Shown here: positions 36,470 to 49,552 of the stretch, piece after piece | Layout of the letters: each line of letters starts with the position of its first letter | Position numbering within the stretch: position 1 is the first letter of the stretch | NCBI RefSeq assembly: GCF_032062135.1 | Contig: NC_092869.1 | Span: forward strand, 43,257,956 to 43,321,955 | Direction: 5' to 3' | Source of the DNA: Pyxicephalus adspersus | Lineage: Eukaryota > Chordata > Amphibia > Anura > Pyxicephalidae | Length of the DNA: 64,000 nucleotides | Made by a program: the position numbers and the translations under genes | The notes under the pieces: model-generated | The model's database searches: none | Seen by the model: only the letters and a program-made list of their open reading frames with translations | What the model was told of the DNA's origin: nothing

Positions 36470-36700
36470 CTCACCCTTGTCCCAAACACATACTGCTCTA
36501 CCTTTACAATAAACCCTATCCAACTCCCCTAACCTCCAAACACTGAAATCTGACCCCAGTTTATTTCCTAAACCTAACCTTATACACTTCATTTTAACTA
36601 TCAGCCTTACAAATGAACCTATTACCTGTCCTAACCAGCTCAATACTTACACCCCCCCCCCCATTCTATACCTAATCCATTGTTAAGTCTACCCAACACC
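36470..36700. repeat. G-poor, CCTAA-rich strand-asymmetric segment
   Basis: The plus strand is almost devoid of G over about 230 bp and rich in CCTAACCTCC, AAACCTAACC and CCCTATCCAACT motifs. It includes an 11-C run at 36652-36662. It looks like a strongly decayed CCCTAA-type tandem tract. Confidence 0.6.
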
Positions 36701-39106
36701 TAAGATGTGGATGTGGATCTCCATTACAGAATTGTCCAAGGTAGAAATGACCGCATGGAAGGAAGAGAGAAAAATCTCACCAATGCAATCTGCAACAGAT
36801 GCAAAAAGTTGGCAGACAATTCCAACACTGCTGTCCCCCCACAATAGATTTCTGAGTGGCATCTTTTAGTTCTGCAATTCCCAACCAATCTGATGGGCCA
36901 GTGAGGGATGCCTGGAGCATTCAGGGTATTGTTACCCGGACAGGTGTCATTTTTGAAGCAATATAGTCCGTGTTCTATTGATGAACTGTGGGTGGGAATA
37001 AATGAACTTTTGAGTGTCCAAAAATAGATATTCATATTCACAGAAATGAAGTGAACTATATAATCATTTTGTTCATCAGCTGCTCTGGATACTTATAACC
37101 ATTAAAGACAGTCATCCAAGCCCAAGGCTAAAACTTTCATCTGTATTTCCAGAGGAATTCACCTGAGTTTGTACAGATGATTAGACTTTAAAAGTAATGA
37201 ATATTTAATTGTGGAATGAGGAATTCTCATAAGACTTCATTATGAGTTATTGCAATGACCCTTCCAAATGTCTTTGGCGGGAAGGAGCTCTGTCAAGGGT
37301 TGTGAGTTGGAGGCCGTCCCTCTGTCTGGGAATCAGACTTCTCTTTCCCACATGTGACCGGTTCCGATATTATTCTCACACAGCTCGATTCTGTTAGCAG
37401 CCAAGGGAATGTAAATCCTGTCTTAGCTGCTGAGGCCCCTTCACATGGAGGAAGCTGCAACTTCAAGGAGAACGCTGAAAATCTTTTGGATTAACCGCGG
37501 GAAAGTTTATACAGGTGGTGAGAGTAGCAGGAAATTAAAGCAAAGCTCAGCTTCTGTTTGGTTTCACATCTTTGCCAGCACCCACCTCCCTGCACAGCCC
37601 CCAAACTTAACATTAAAAGAATCCAAATGGTGTATTGTCAGCACAATATCTGCCCACTGAGGCTGCTGGGATGGAATTAATGTGTTTGGGTTGGAGAGGT
37701 CAGTTTTAGTGGGGCCATTATTTATTGCCCTTGCAACCAATAAATTGCCCTTTGTGCACTGTGATTTATTTTGTGCGACACCGGGGCCGTGTGTCTTGGT
37801 GGGCACACTATGTGCATGCCAAGTGAAGGGGCCATTACAGGGCAGGGAGTCCTGCTTGCCATGCTCCTGGTGTAAAATTTGACAACATAGAATATGTAAA
37901 CTGCTTGATCTAAACATTTATACTTCATGGAGTTCTGCCATTTAGAATCTCTCAGGTGCCATCTCAACATTTCTATTGTCCTCATTCAACCTCTGTCAAG
38001 TGCACACAATGAACTGGTGACCATTCGTACTCTTGCTGTACAACAAGCCGCAGTGGCTGGAAGGTGACCCCAGTTGTGACCCTGTGTCCCAATACTGTGT
38101 TAAGACTAACTTTATATGGAAAGAACAACGCTAGAAGGCAGAACACAAAAAAAACTCTTCATTGGATCCCCTAAAAAACAAAACACAGCTGTTTTTACTG
38201 TAGGAAGCAAGATCTGATCAGAGGAAAGGCTTTTTCAGGTCACCCTGACTGAGCAAGTCAAGTCCAAGATTAGCAATCCCAGCAACTATAAAGCAGCACA
38301 TGTGAATTTGTAAAAGGAAAAAAAGTAAAGTTAGAAGAGATTCATCTCCTCAGCGCTTAAAGTTTTTGTTTTAGGAGTCTGACACAAAGCAGACCTTGCT
38401 CGTACGACCTGGAGTGTGGGGACTTGGATTACAACACTCAGAAATAACAAGACTGCCATACCACAGTGACACCTCCATCCATACTTACTGATGTCCTCTA
38501 TGTCCCTCATATTTAATCTCCTTATGACAAAAAATGCATAGCAGGCCCCCATGCCAGTCATAATAGAGCTGCTTGGCAGCCTACATTGGAGATGTGGTGG
38601 CAGACAGCCAGGGAAGAGCCTGATATGGTGACTCATGGTACTCTGTAGAAATGCAGGGTCAGAGACTTGTAAAGCAGCACAGGCATGTCTTCAGCCGTCA
38701 AAACTTAAACTCAAGTCACACTGACCGCTGCCGGCTTTTCACAATGTCTATTTATAGGTCCTCTTCCCGGAACAATATAGGGAGAACAAAATGTTTGAGC
38801 CACTTTCCACTCACAAAATTTTCAGCTAGGAGACCAAATGGCAAAATAGTAGATTTATTAGCCGCTTGACCTTGTCTAGACTAAAAGCCATCAGGACCTT
38901 TTCAGGTCAAGTATATGGCAAATTCTGAAAACCAATGTGGTCAATGTTCTGTTCCAGCAATAGAATATAGAGCTGAATACTCACATGCAGCAACACCCAG
39001 AGTGCTCTAGATATCCTTCATAAGTCTCTGAACTTCCCTATCCAGCAAACTGAAGAGCAACATTTAGTCAAAGGAAAATAATAAAACGACTGAACGGCCA
39101 CACCTA
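36701..39106. other. Intronic stretch, nothing recognised
   Basis: Short random open frames only. A splice-like 32-nt segment at 38489-38520 on the minus strand was considered and rejected. Confidence 0.4.
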
Positions 39107-39345
39107 TTATTACCCTGTATTTATATAGTGTGGACTTTTGTGCAGTGCTGTACAAAGGCCATGACCATGTCTAAAACTATCCGATACTCAGAGGAGATCA
39201 CATGGTGAGGAGATGTCCCCACCATAGTCATATGGAACCATCTAAACAGAGCATATGGACTCAGACACTGTCCTAATATTCAGCACTGTGATTATAGTGC
39301 TGAAAAGAACTGAGAGCTAGCCACTGAGCCACCCACCCATTGCTT
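39107..39345 (-). repeat. Diverged member of the TATATAG / CAGCGCTGTACAA repeat group
   Basis: TATTATTACCCTGTATTTAT, GTGCAGTGCTGTACAAAGGC, then a decayed body ending GCTAGCCACTGAGCCACCC. Such an ending is known from L2-like or V-SINE-like repeats of fish and frogs. Confidence 0.6.
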
Positions 39346-40726
39346 TACATTGCCGTTTGTTATGTGGCATGCAGAAATACCGACTGGGCTCCCTCCCCTT
39401 GGATCATCAGTGATATGTACATGTATGGGATATAATGACACTCGCCTCACCCCTTTCTTTCACCTTCCTACCATTTAGAGTCCCATGGAATGCACAACAG
39501 GTAAAGTCACACGAAAACTCCAATCTCACCTGTTTCGCATTTCACAAGGACAGTGACAACTTCACATCCATGGGCAAAACTTAGGGGTAAGAAAAATGTA
39601 ATTCAAAGCCAAGAAATGGTGGCCTCAATTGGCAACAAGCAGACAGAATTTTAATTGCTAGCATGAAGTTGGAGAAAATCAGATTATATCAGTTTTTTTA
39701 ATTTGATCCATCAATAAATTGTATTGAACTGTCAATGTATTGCCAACATCCGCTTCAGAATTGGCTGAATTCTGGTGGCCTAATAAACCTGAGGGTGCTA
39801 GAAAGCCTAACATTTTTTGTGGGGATCATAGAAATGAGTAAGAAAATATGCACTTGTGTTTATCACATTTTAACACTGCGGTGTGAAACCAAACTGCTTT
39901 GTATTTCCAAAGCAATTAGATCAAACAACCAAAGAAAATGTGAAAGTCCTAAAAGCCTCATCCAATCTCCACCATGTGGTAACAGAAGGGAGGGAGAACC
40001 CAGGAATTATCCCATCAATGTGGATTAACAAGCTGGTTTGTGTGAAATGCATTTAAAACATGACAACCCCGCTATTGGCTGCTCCACACCAAAACACAAG
40101 CAAAAACAGAGATCTCCGGGGCTGAAGGAAGATGAGAAACATTTTGTGGAATGTCACGGTTTTCTGTCACCCCTCCGATACACTTCACGGGTTCAGTCAA
40201 TATTTATTTTTTTATTTTATAGGCACAGCGGCACTTTGTACCCAGATCAGGAAAATGCCCAGATATTTAAGTAGCTTCAGATTACACACATTTCACAGGA
40301 TTCCAGAACTGCACAATATTTACTTTGTAAAGATCACTTTGCCTAAAAAATGGTTTTAAAAAATGTTTAATCTCAAAGAAAAAAAAAGAAGAAAGGTAAA
40401 GTAATTCAAGTATCTGCAGCCGCCCAGCAAGCCAAAAGGGGTGAGACTACAGATACCCAGAACTGCCGAGACGCATCGCTAATCGAATGCCAAGTCATAG
40501 AGCTTAACCTGCATTTGGCAGCCTCCAGCCCTATTCAAAATTCTCATTTCTCCCCTCCTCCAATGATCTAGGTTTAGGGGCTCCCAGATCTCCAAAAGAT
40601 CAATAGATTATCAAATATGTAAAGTTCGATTCAGATATTCAGAAATCAATGGAAATACTGAGTTAATGCACTTAACCAGAAGGAAAGAAAACATGCGGTA
40701 CTGTCCCATAACACGTCATTCCAAGC
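39346..40726. other. Intronic stretch, nothing recognised
   Basis: AT-rich sequence with short open frames and A-rich runs near 40372-40400. No splice-bounded coding segment. Confidence 0.4.
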
Positions 40727-40846
40727 ATTATTATTATTACACAGTATTTATATAGCACCATCATATTACGCAGCGCTGTACAAAGTCGATAGTCGTGTCA
40801 CTAACTGTCCCTCAAAGGAGCTCACAATCTATTGTCCCTACCATAA
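40727..40846 (-). repeat. Short member of the CAGCGCTGTACAAAGTC repeat family
   Basis: ATTATTATTATTACACAG, TTATATAGCACCATCATATT, ACGCAGCGCTGTACAAAGTC and GGAGCTCACAATCTATTGTC follow in order, then CCTACCAT. This is a near-consensus fragment of the same family as at 39107. Confidence 0.8.
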
Positions 40847-41701
40847 GCATCCACATGGCCACATTCCACAGGCCCAGCTTATCGGGGAGGCGGAGGACTT
40901 TGTCCTTTTAATACAATCTGAACCTAGGCCAAGGGATTGAAGCAGTACAGAACATAGAGGGGTGGTGTGTCCCCCATCTGCCACTCGGGTACACCTAGGC
41001 TGCCCTCTGTGCATTTGGAGCATTTCCAGTATTTGCACAATAGCATTAGAAGAGTTTTGGCACACACCTATACCTGCTTGAAGAAATATGCAGATTTTTA
41101 ACATTTTAAGATATGTGAGAAAGGGTACACCAGGTACCTTTGTGTTCAGAAAATACAAATACAGGATTATGGAGCTGCTATATGTGAAGCCATCAATGGA
41201 TACAGAACATCTCCTTTTGTTAGGATTGTTTACATTTTTTCCCCCCTCACCAAGGATGTGTCCACACGTGATTTAGATATGGCTTGATTTGATTGACTCC
41301 ATGTCTTCCAGGACAGAGGATTCTGGTACAGAAAAAGGCAAATTATAGGGAGGGGAAGTGTGAGGGGCATTTGGGCCGGCCATTCCCTACCCCAAAACCT
41401 CCCAGACGAAGTGGGTAAAGTAGCTTGTAGAACTTCTAAATACTACAAACAGGTGGGGATGGGGCCTACGGAAATGTAAGCATTATCTCTATAGGTCCAC
41501 CATGCATGGAGCTTTCAATAAACATACATTACACAACATCTAGTGACTAGTAAACCCTAAAAAAATCTAAATTTTAATGGACCAGATAATAGCCTACAGT
41601 GAATGGATCATTGGTGGAAATCACACTAGCAATGTTTTGTAGCAAATAAAAAGGTACAACCCCTAATGCAGATTGAACCAACTTGTCTTGCTTTGATTGT
41701 T

Positions 41702-41872
41702 GCCTCCCCTTCTATTGTGTTTCTTCCCCCACCTCCTAGATTGTAAGCTCTTTGGGGCAGGGTCCTCCCTTCCTCCTGTCACTGTCTGTATCAGTCGGTC
41801 ATTTGCAACCCCTATTCAATGTACAGCACTGCGTAATATGTTGGCACTATATAAATCGTGTTTAAAAATAAT
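41702..41872 (+). repeat. Member of the TATATAGCGCCAACATATTA family, opposite orientation
   Basis: CTATTGTGTTTCTTCCCCCA, CCTCCTAGATTGTAAGCTCT, TTGGGGCAGGGTCCTC and CAATGTACAGCACTGCGTAA lead into TGTTGGCACTATATAAAT. This is the reverse complement of the copy at 1456, shorter at its 5' side, as expected for 5'-truncated retroposon copies sharing a 3' end. Confidence 0.8.
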
Positions 41873-42425
41873 TGTACAGTTCACCGTACTTGTCCTGGCT
41901 GAACTAATGCATGCCTTCCCCCGCCAATCTCTACACCAGCTACAGGTGATGAAATATTCCAACCAGTACTCTACATACACCCACAACCAGATCAGACCCC
42001 TAAACTGCGGCAAAACATTCTGCTTTACACAGGCTCATGTAAAAAAACATTCCTAGCAGGGCTGTATTGTATACAGCCAGTCCTCTCCTCTGCAGGTAAC
42101 CAATATGATTTCTTGGTTGGTAGATGCTCCCTCTTTCCCAGGCTGATATATGGAACACAGCAAACTACATTTTATTCCTTTACCCTTCTACAGGCAAGGT
42201 GAAGCATTGGGCCCATATTAAGTTACCATCCAGAAAAGTGGAACTCCTGTGTGAGATGATGAATTCCCCATCATCCTTTAAATCTCGTCACAAGTGTCAA
42301 TTTTCAGCCAATTACTTTCCACTGGGAATCACATGTAATTGCTAGGTCAACCATATGCCATCCACAAATTTGAAAAAAAGAGATTCCTCTATATAATAAT
42401 CTCAAGGCCACACCCTAAAAGGACC

Positions 42426-43072
42426 ATAGGACCATAAGAACAGACAAGAAAACTTGTGACTTTACAGGCCAATTCGACTTATAAAATTTATCAGTATAAA
42501 AATTAATGAAAAAAAAAAAATTATTTCAGTCCAAAATCAGCACAATTTGTAACATACAACCATCTATATTGGGCACTGACTCCTGTTTAAACATCAAATA
42601 ATGATGCTAAAGCTGAAAACACGTTTCGCGGGAATTAAAAACTGCTTCTTCAGGACATAACAGGAGATACTTATGAAATGCTTGTGACTGTTCAAAAACC
42701 TCTTATAAAAGGTATGGTAAAGACACGAAGGGAAGATAACAGGAGAGCAGGGCAGCTCCAAAGAAATCCGTTTATTAACCCGGAAAGAGTAGCAAATGAC
42801 CCAAATGAAACATGGGTTACATTCTAATCAATAAGTCCTGCTTCAATGGGCAGTAAGTGTAAGCACCAGTGAAAAGATCAAAGAGAAGCGTCGCATGTAT
42901 CTCTGTATCAAGATTGCTTCTGTGTGCTACTATATGGATGCTCAATATAGATGGTTTAATGTTACAAATTATGCTGATTTTGTACTGAAATAAAGTTTTT
43001 TTTAATAATTTTTATACTGGAGTCGAATTGGCCTGTAAAGTCTCAAGTTTTCTTGTCTGTTCTTGTCCTATC
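42426..43072. mobile_element. 0.65-kb element with ~130-bp terminal inverted repeats
   Basis: The left arm reads ATAGGACCATAAGAACAGAC, AAGAAAACTTGTGACTTTAC, AGGCCAATTCGACT, then TTATTTCAGTCCAAAATCAG and ACCATCTATATTGGGCA. Its inverted copy is at about 42938-43072 with few differences (small indels and A-run length). The centre has AAAACACGTTTCGCGGGAAT and CTGCTTCTTCAGGACATAAC, internal blocks I associate with abundant frog DNA transposons. There is no transposase, so it is non-autonomous. Family not assigned. Confidence 0.85.
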
Positions 43073-46000
43073 ATCCACAAGTTTGATCATCATTCATAAA
43101 CCAACCAATTGTCAAACACTGGCCAAGAATAGACCGCTCCAATACATTATAACGAAAGACTAATAAATGATGATGTCTTAAAACATAATCAGATTTTTGC
43201 AAAAGAAGCAATCTTAAATCTTTGACCTTGTAGTACAACCATTTAATGTTTGCTATTGTAATTTTCACTGAAAAGCTTTGATCACTGAAGAGCTTAACTG
43301 ACCAGAAACTCCAAGGTTTCCCTGGAAATTATGGACTTCGAGAGCATCAATCCCCAGTATAGAGCCAAATACAACTTTCCATGGAGAGAAAAAGAAAATG
43401 TATAAATCCTTTCAAGGTTTGCTAAAGACTAACACTGTCTAAGACTAAAAGTCCTGGGTAAAGCGATGTGAGGAACTTGCAGGGTTGTTGCTGCATAAAT
43501 CCAAAACCTCCTTGGTGTACCAGGCCGGAGTCATTCACATCGTGTTTATATTCTGTGCACATCATATTGTAAAACCCTTTATTTGACTTTTCTAAGGGCA
43601 CTCCATTGATTTGGTTATCATCTAATATGCCCTCTGGGGAGGTGAAAATCATTCTTGCACCTTTTTTCTTCTGCTGCACAGTAAACATTTACCCTCCAGA
43701 GACTGAAATCTTATCACTGACACTAACTGGACACTGCACTATCAGCAGCTAGACGGAGGGGCTCAGATCACACTGCACCTTGTTTACCAGCTAAAAGCCA
43801 ATGAATCACAGTATACATTGTTACCATATTATCGGTAGACAAATGTCATCAGATCTACAAAACATTCTGCACCAGTTAAAGCCCTGACATCTTTATTTCT
43901 GAACTTTACAGTCCGCAACTCATAGAGAAACCCCCAAAAACGTACATAGCAGAAACGCTTTAATAGGAAAGGGGGCAAACCCGAGCAACAGCGCTTATAG
44001 CCAGAAGATGACCTTTAATCCCAGCCAGCAATCTACACCATGGGGCAGTTTCACCCAAAGCCAAGGTAAGGGAGCGGTAATCAGATGACCCAGACATATC
44101 CTAAATATATAGCCATTTATCCAACTGTACATCCAGAGCTGCTGGTTTTTAGATCGAATACATCCTAATATAGAGCCATTAGAAGTAATTTGGTGCGCCC
44201 TCCATCACTGACCAAAACTAAGGATTTTAGGTGGTATTGGAAAGTTGCATTAAATTATCTGTTTTGCCCATCTTGTAGGTGAACAAGAAGCCATGTGGGG
44301 GTAAATAAATGGGGCCATGTTGCACCCCATATTACCACATAAGGGGGTTAACACCCTGGTATTAGAGTCGTCCTTGTCCTAGAGGAGTGTGTGGCACCTT
44401 CTGCTGTAAGAGGTTGGTGTTGCACAGTTATCCCTAAAAGCGTCACATTATACTAAACATTAATCACCAATTTACACAACAGATTATTAGGAAGTAAAAT
44501 AATTGTAATATGAGAGACTTTCATTAGAAACATCCTCATTCTTAACAAACACCTAAAGGAGATGCAGATCCATGCAGAAGGTGAATGAGCACAACAGAAT
44601 GCAGCTGCAGATCTGCAGTGACAGAAGACCAAAGCATTGCTACATGCATAAAGACTGCAAAGTGGTGGCTGGGCAGCGAGTGGCTGCATGACTGTCTTGA
44701 AGTGGTAGATAAAAACAGCAGTGAATTTGCCTCACACTATATAGGGTGGGAAATTTCAGCAGATTATGCTGCCCTGGAGTTCCCCAAGTCTCTTTGTTTG
44801 GGCTATCATCAGAATAAAGGCTCATTGGAGTTTTTGGTTAATTTTTTTTTTTATAAAGTCCACCATTTCGCCACTTTTAGCCAGCAGACATCACATAAAG
44901 GAGATATGTGGTTTTGAGTGGACTAATCTGTAATGGAGTCTTTTGTCCCCATGTTTAATAAAATGTTAGATAGGAAGTAAAAATAATATTTAATGAAGAG
45001 GCGATAAGGCTGTGAATTGTCTGCCGCCTATAAACATGAAAAACCTGTTGGCAGTTGTGAGTCATCCTGTAATCCAGATCCCACAACAGGAGTTGAACTG
45101 GTGCCCATCACTACAGTTGGCAGTGCCTAGCATACACTGGGAGTTCCCTTCAGCTATAGAAACACAAGATAACCCAATGAAGATAAGGCTCAGGACTCTA
45201 CTTGTGGAATTAGTCACAGCAGGAAAGTTGGATATGTATGGAAACCTCCAGATTAACTCTTGTGCTGCCAATCACCACTTCAGTGTGAGGAGTCATTGAA
45301 AGGACATTGTTATGTCATAGATCTGGAGGTTAAGATCTATGGATCTCCAACTTCTTACAGTAAGACCAACAGATGTCTACAGATAATTGCAGCCAACAAC
45401 CTCAGACCACCATGAAATCACACATTGTATTGTGTAATGACAAAATGGCCAATTGCAAAGGGAGCACTCCCAAGTATCTACTCAATGTATAATGTCAAAT
45501 CAAAGATGGCTTCCAAATGAATGTTACAATAGCCAAAGAATGTACTTCCAGGAACCATAGACAGCCAAAGCCTCACTGGGAGCAGGGCTGTGGAGTTGGA
45601 GCTGTGGTGCCAGTGTCGGTATATTTTTGCCAGCTATAAGAGCAGGTAGAATAGTTTTTGATGGCTCAGCCCTGCATAGCGGGTGCTGGATATACGTTTC
45701 ATTTAAGGAGCTTGTACAGTTGAACTTGTACAAATGCGCCAATCCCCTCAAACCAGCCAATAAAACCCTGATATAGCAGGAATTCTACAGACCATAAAAA
45801 GTGTTGGTATTGTTTGGACTATAATTTACTAAAATAGATGAATCCACCATCAGACTTTCACCATTAGTAAAATCTGTGAATGGTCACTTCTGACAACAGT
45901 AGCCAATAACACAATCCATGTAGTTAATTGGTTTGCCAGTGCCGGCCCGTGTTTGGCTATCCGTAGGCCCTGGCGGAAATGTTTAGTTTTATTCTTAGGT

Positions 46001-49000
46001 TGCTGACATTTCATTATTTCACATTGTCTGATCAGCTAATTGCCTGCAGTCCAATGTTTGTGTAAGAGACACCGGTAGGAAGATTCACTCGACTGATAAC
46101 AGCTGTTGACATGAAGATGGACTTCTCAAAGCCAAATACATCAACAAATGTCCACAGTCACAGGAGAAAGAACATTGCGCACCCTCACATGACCAGCGCC
46201 GGCATTGATACCGGTGCCAAAACCCAATCCATCCACCAGGATAAATGATTGGGGATCCTGCACACAGGAGAAGCCGATATCTATATTCACTGCGTTCAGA
46301 TGACTTCAGATGTCTGCTATGCAAAGAAAATAAAATTGCTGCAAAACTGCTCATACACAACTATGCAATCTGCCCCGACACAGATTTAAACTGCTCAATA
46401 AAAACATCGCCAACACCTTTAATACTAACACTTCTCTGGCAGCGAATGCAGTGGAAGGGTCAAGTAAATAGCTTGTGCAAGCTCCAATTATTTTTATTTG
46501 TTGTAAAATAATATGAACCAGTATCAGTCATTGAGGTTTTCCCTTTCTTCCAGTCTCATTGAAAGCAGAGTTCTCCGTACGTGGTAGAGGCGCAGTGTCG
46601 ACATTTCACCAAACAAACCTCACCATCCAATTGCTTGTGGTGTTTATGCTGTTCATTGACACTGTTTATGCTTACAGAAAAAAACAAAAACTTGTTCAGT
46701 GGATTTCTCTAACTCTGTCCTTTTGGGTAAAATCAGAGGCGGAACAGTACCTGTGAAAAATCGCAAATAGGCATTAAGAGCACAAGTACTGTGGAAATTC
46801 GGGCCAAAACAAACCAGTCACCAGTATTGCCTGTGGTCCCCCTAATGCTGATCTTTTCTCCCCATTACTGACTTACCATGTATTGCTCTGCACTGTATCT
46901 CTGTGTGAAGCATGTCATTTTGACATAGAGGGCTCTGCTTTCCCATGTCAGAACCGCTATCAAGGAGATCAATGAGTAGCACTGTAGTTATATCACCTAA
47001 TCTGGTAAGATTAACATTCATAGGCAACAGTGCCTTGTACATCTATAAGGCAACTGAGCAGGAGTACCTAGGCACAGTAAGTTGCCCGATATACAGCTAC
47101 GAGGATACAGGGAGTGCACAGAGTTTTCATAAAAATGTCAACATTTTTATGTCTTCGCTGTTTCAGATTCCCTATAAAATTTCTCCAGTGACATGAAGAA
47201 AACTAAAGCCACTCAGAAAGTGTCCCTACCTTATATTGCCAGATGTGGAGACATTTTAATTTTGAAGACAGCTCATCCTAAGCATATCCTAGCTGATCAG
47301 TTTGGATATATAACACAATAACACTGTGTTCTTCTGCAGGTGCCATGCAATCAATAGGCATACTATATTAGGGGTGATGGAGCCAGGTGCAGTGCTTGTT
47401 AGGGTGCTGGGTACCAATCGGAGCAATGCAAGGGTCAGGTCAGCCAGCAATGTTCCTTTGTTCACCTTGGCATTGAGGTAATTTTTTTTTTTTATACTCC
47501 ACAACATGTTTTGTAAAGGTTCTGTAAACTACAGGAAGCAATAACTAATTGCTGGCAATAATCCATTTTACATCTGCCAAATACATTGTTGTTGCCTTTT
47601 ACAGAAAAATCATTAAAGACAGTTGGCAGCCAGCAGGAGCAACCACAAAAAATGGCAGGGAACATGGTGAGTATTCCTCTGCTCCTTGCAATTCCTGAAT
47701 GGATGGCACATGGACAGCAATTCAATTATTAAAGTTTAACCTAAATTTCAATGCAAAAGACACAAGAGCATCCTTTCTGGATATTAATAGCCAGAGTGAG
47801 ATGTCTTTAAAAGAAAAATAGCTGATTGTTGGGTACAAAATATAAAAATGTTTATATGCAACTGTGAAAATATACAAGATCATACAACCTTGATCTGGGG
47901 TTTATTTACACAGTCCCATGGGGTCATCATATACAGCAAGTGCTTTATTCTCAAACAAACAGTATGGCAGCACCTTAGTGGTTTGTCTCTGTTTATCGGG
48001 ATCTATGGATTGCTGCTGACTTTCTGCACATTATGTAAAGGTTGTGCTCGTTGTACAAAACTGTGTTAGCCAGCTAGACTGCCAAATACATTTACACCAC
48101 CCCCACACACATCACACATCAGTGTTCCAGTGACAGAAGACGCCGGGCCTGGCTAGTAAAGTCATTCTTGATTTGTGGATAACGTGTGTCCTTCTATACA
48201 GCTCAAATGTGCATGCCACGTGCTGTGCCATAGACCAGGCAGAAACTGGGGATTTCATCCAGACATGAGAAAGTGTTATTTCTCCTTTACAGGACTCGGA
48301 CTTTCATGGAATTGAAGAGACAGGTAAAGAGCAAGGTCTCATTTACAGGATACTGAACGGTGTGTGTACATAGCAAGCTTCACCGATGCCAAGACACAGA
48401 GCAACAAGCAAAGGTCACAGCACAACCAGAGAGACATTCACACTGGCAGAGAGATCAATGTGCCCAAAAGAACTAATCACAGCGCAGACTTCACCTGGAA
48501 TAAGCCTGGAGACACACACTACAATTAATTGGTGAAAACCTTGAGTACAAGTGGACCTTTCCATGAAATACAAATAAAGCTACCTATCACCAGAGCTCTG
48601 ACCTGTCCCAGAATGCTATGAAGATAAAAGACATCGATCCTCATCATCATCAGGAGTTTAAGTTACCTCTAAAAGGATATTTGGTCACATCCTACTGGAA
48701 AAGGAAGACCTCGTTCAGGTCTCTGTATTATCCCCCTTTACCCACAGTCAGCAATCTAGGAACCCCAGGTTCCCAAACATAAGTGTGATGCATCAGAGTC
48801 CACTGGTAGCTACCGTCAAGTTCACTTTTGCCATGGAAGGGTCAGTCTGGTTACATTAAATAGGCATAGCACAGGAGCACCTGCTTTCTGGGCAGCATTG
48901 CCAAGTCATGGATTGATTTCCTGCTATTAAAAGGCCATTGCATCGATGGTAAGCGCTCCAAACTATACCATGACCACAGAAAGCGGTCACTGCCATTTCC

Positions 49001-49520
49001 AGTAACTGGACCTTATTTACACTGTGCCTCCACATTCCACCCTATTTTAGTTACCAACATGTATTACTTGTCAGTCAAAGGTCAGGAACCCATGACATAC
49101 ATCCTATTAAAGGGTGAGTGCATGGAGTCAGTACCACCAATCGGTTACCAGTACACCTAGTGGCAATAGGGAAGATGGGGATACCAGAGGAGTCAATGAT
49201 AGAGCAGCCCATCAAACACCTGGAAGGAAGGTGACCACGTTGGGGCAAGTAAGGTGCCTTCATTTGTTTTTTGATTATCTGACACCATAGAAAATTAGAA
49301 TTACCCCAGCTAGAAAAATAAAATCATTTCATGACTTTTGAAGGAATACACAAGAGTTAAAAGCTTCTTTTTATATAACAAGCTGGAATTTTCCTTCATG
49401 CTGCGGAGGCCAAGTGAATAAAGCCCATTGCCAGAGGTTTTCCCTGGAAAGAGAAGCAGAGCGAGGAGACCATTGCCAGCTATACACCAAGATTTTCAGG
49501 CAATTTCACCCAGCAATCAA
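43073..49520. other. Intronic stretch, no recognised gene
   Basis: No coding exon with matching phase and splice sites. A plus-strand 31-nt splice-like segment at 48293-48323 was rejected. No large repeat recognised. Confidence 0.4.
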
Positions 49521-49521
49521 T

Positions 49522-49552
49522 AAAAAAAAAAAATAAAAAAAAAAAAAAAAAA
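49522..49552. repeat. A-rich tract after CAATCAATAAA
   Basis: About 30 bases of A with one T, directly preceded by AATCAATAAA. It may be a simple repeat or the tail of an old retroposed sequence. No recognisable parent gene lies to its left. Confidence 0.7.

Noticed and set aside
36474..36505. ACTCACCC at 36.47 kb as a minus-strand donor
   Set aside because: The preceding peptide (VYCKGRAVCVWDKG) is not coiled-coil-like and the site is at the edge of the G-poor repeat tract.
38489..38520. Minus-strand segment bounded by a TCATAAG acceptor and a GTAAGT donor
   Set aside because: 32 nt encoding RLNMRDIEDIS or similar in the longest frame; it does not match the CEP128 stretch expected before the 31.4-kb exon, and the acceptor lacks a good pyrimidine tract.
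43422..43688. 88-codon minus-strand open frame starting MFTVQQKKKG
   Set aside because: No domain recognised, no splice sites of matching phase, and typical of chance length in this composition.
48293..48323. Plus-strand micro-exon-like segment (TTTCTCCTTTACAG before, CAG|GTAAAG after)
   Set aside because: 31 nt, no phase partner nearby, on the strand opposite CEP128, and no recognisable peptide.
48664..48725. Minus-strand segment between AATACAG and GTAACTTAA as a possible CEP128 exon
   Set aside because: All three frames contain a stop.
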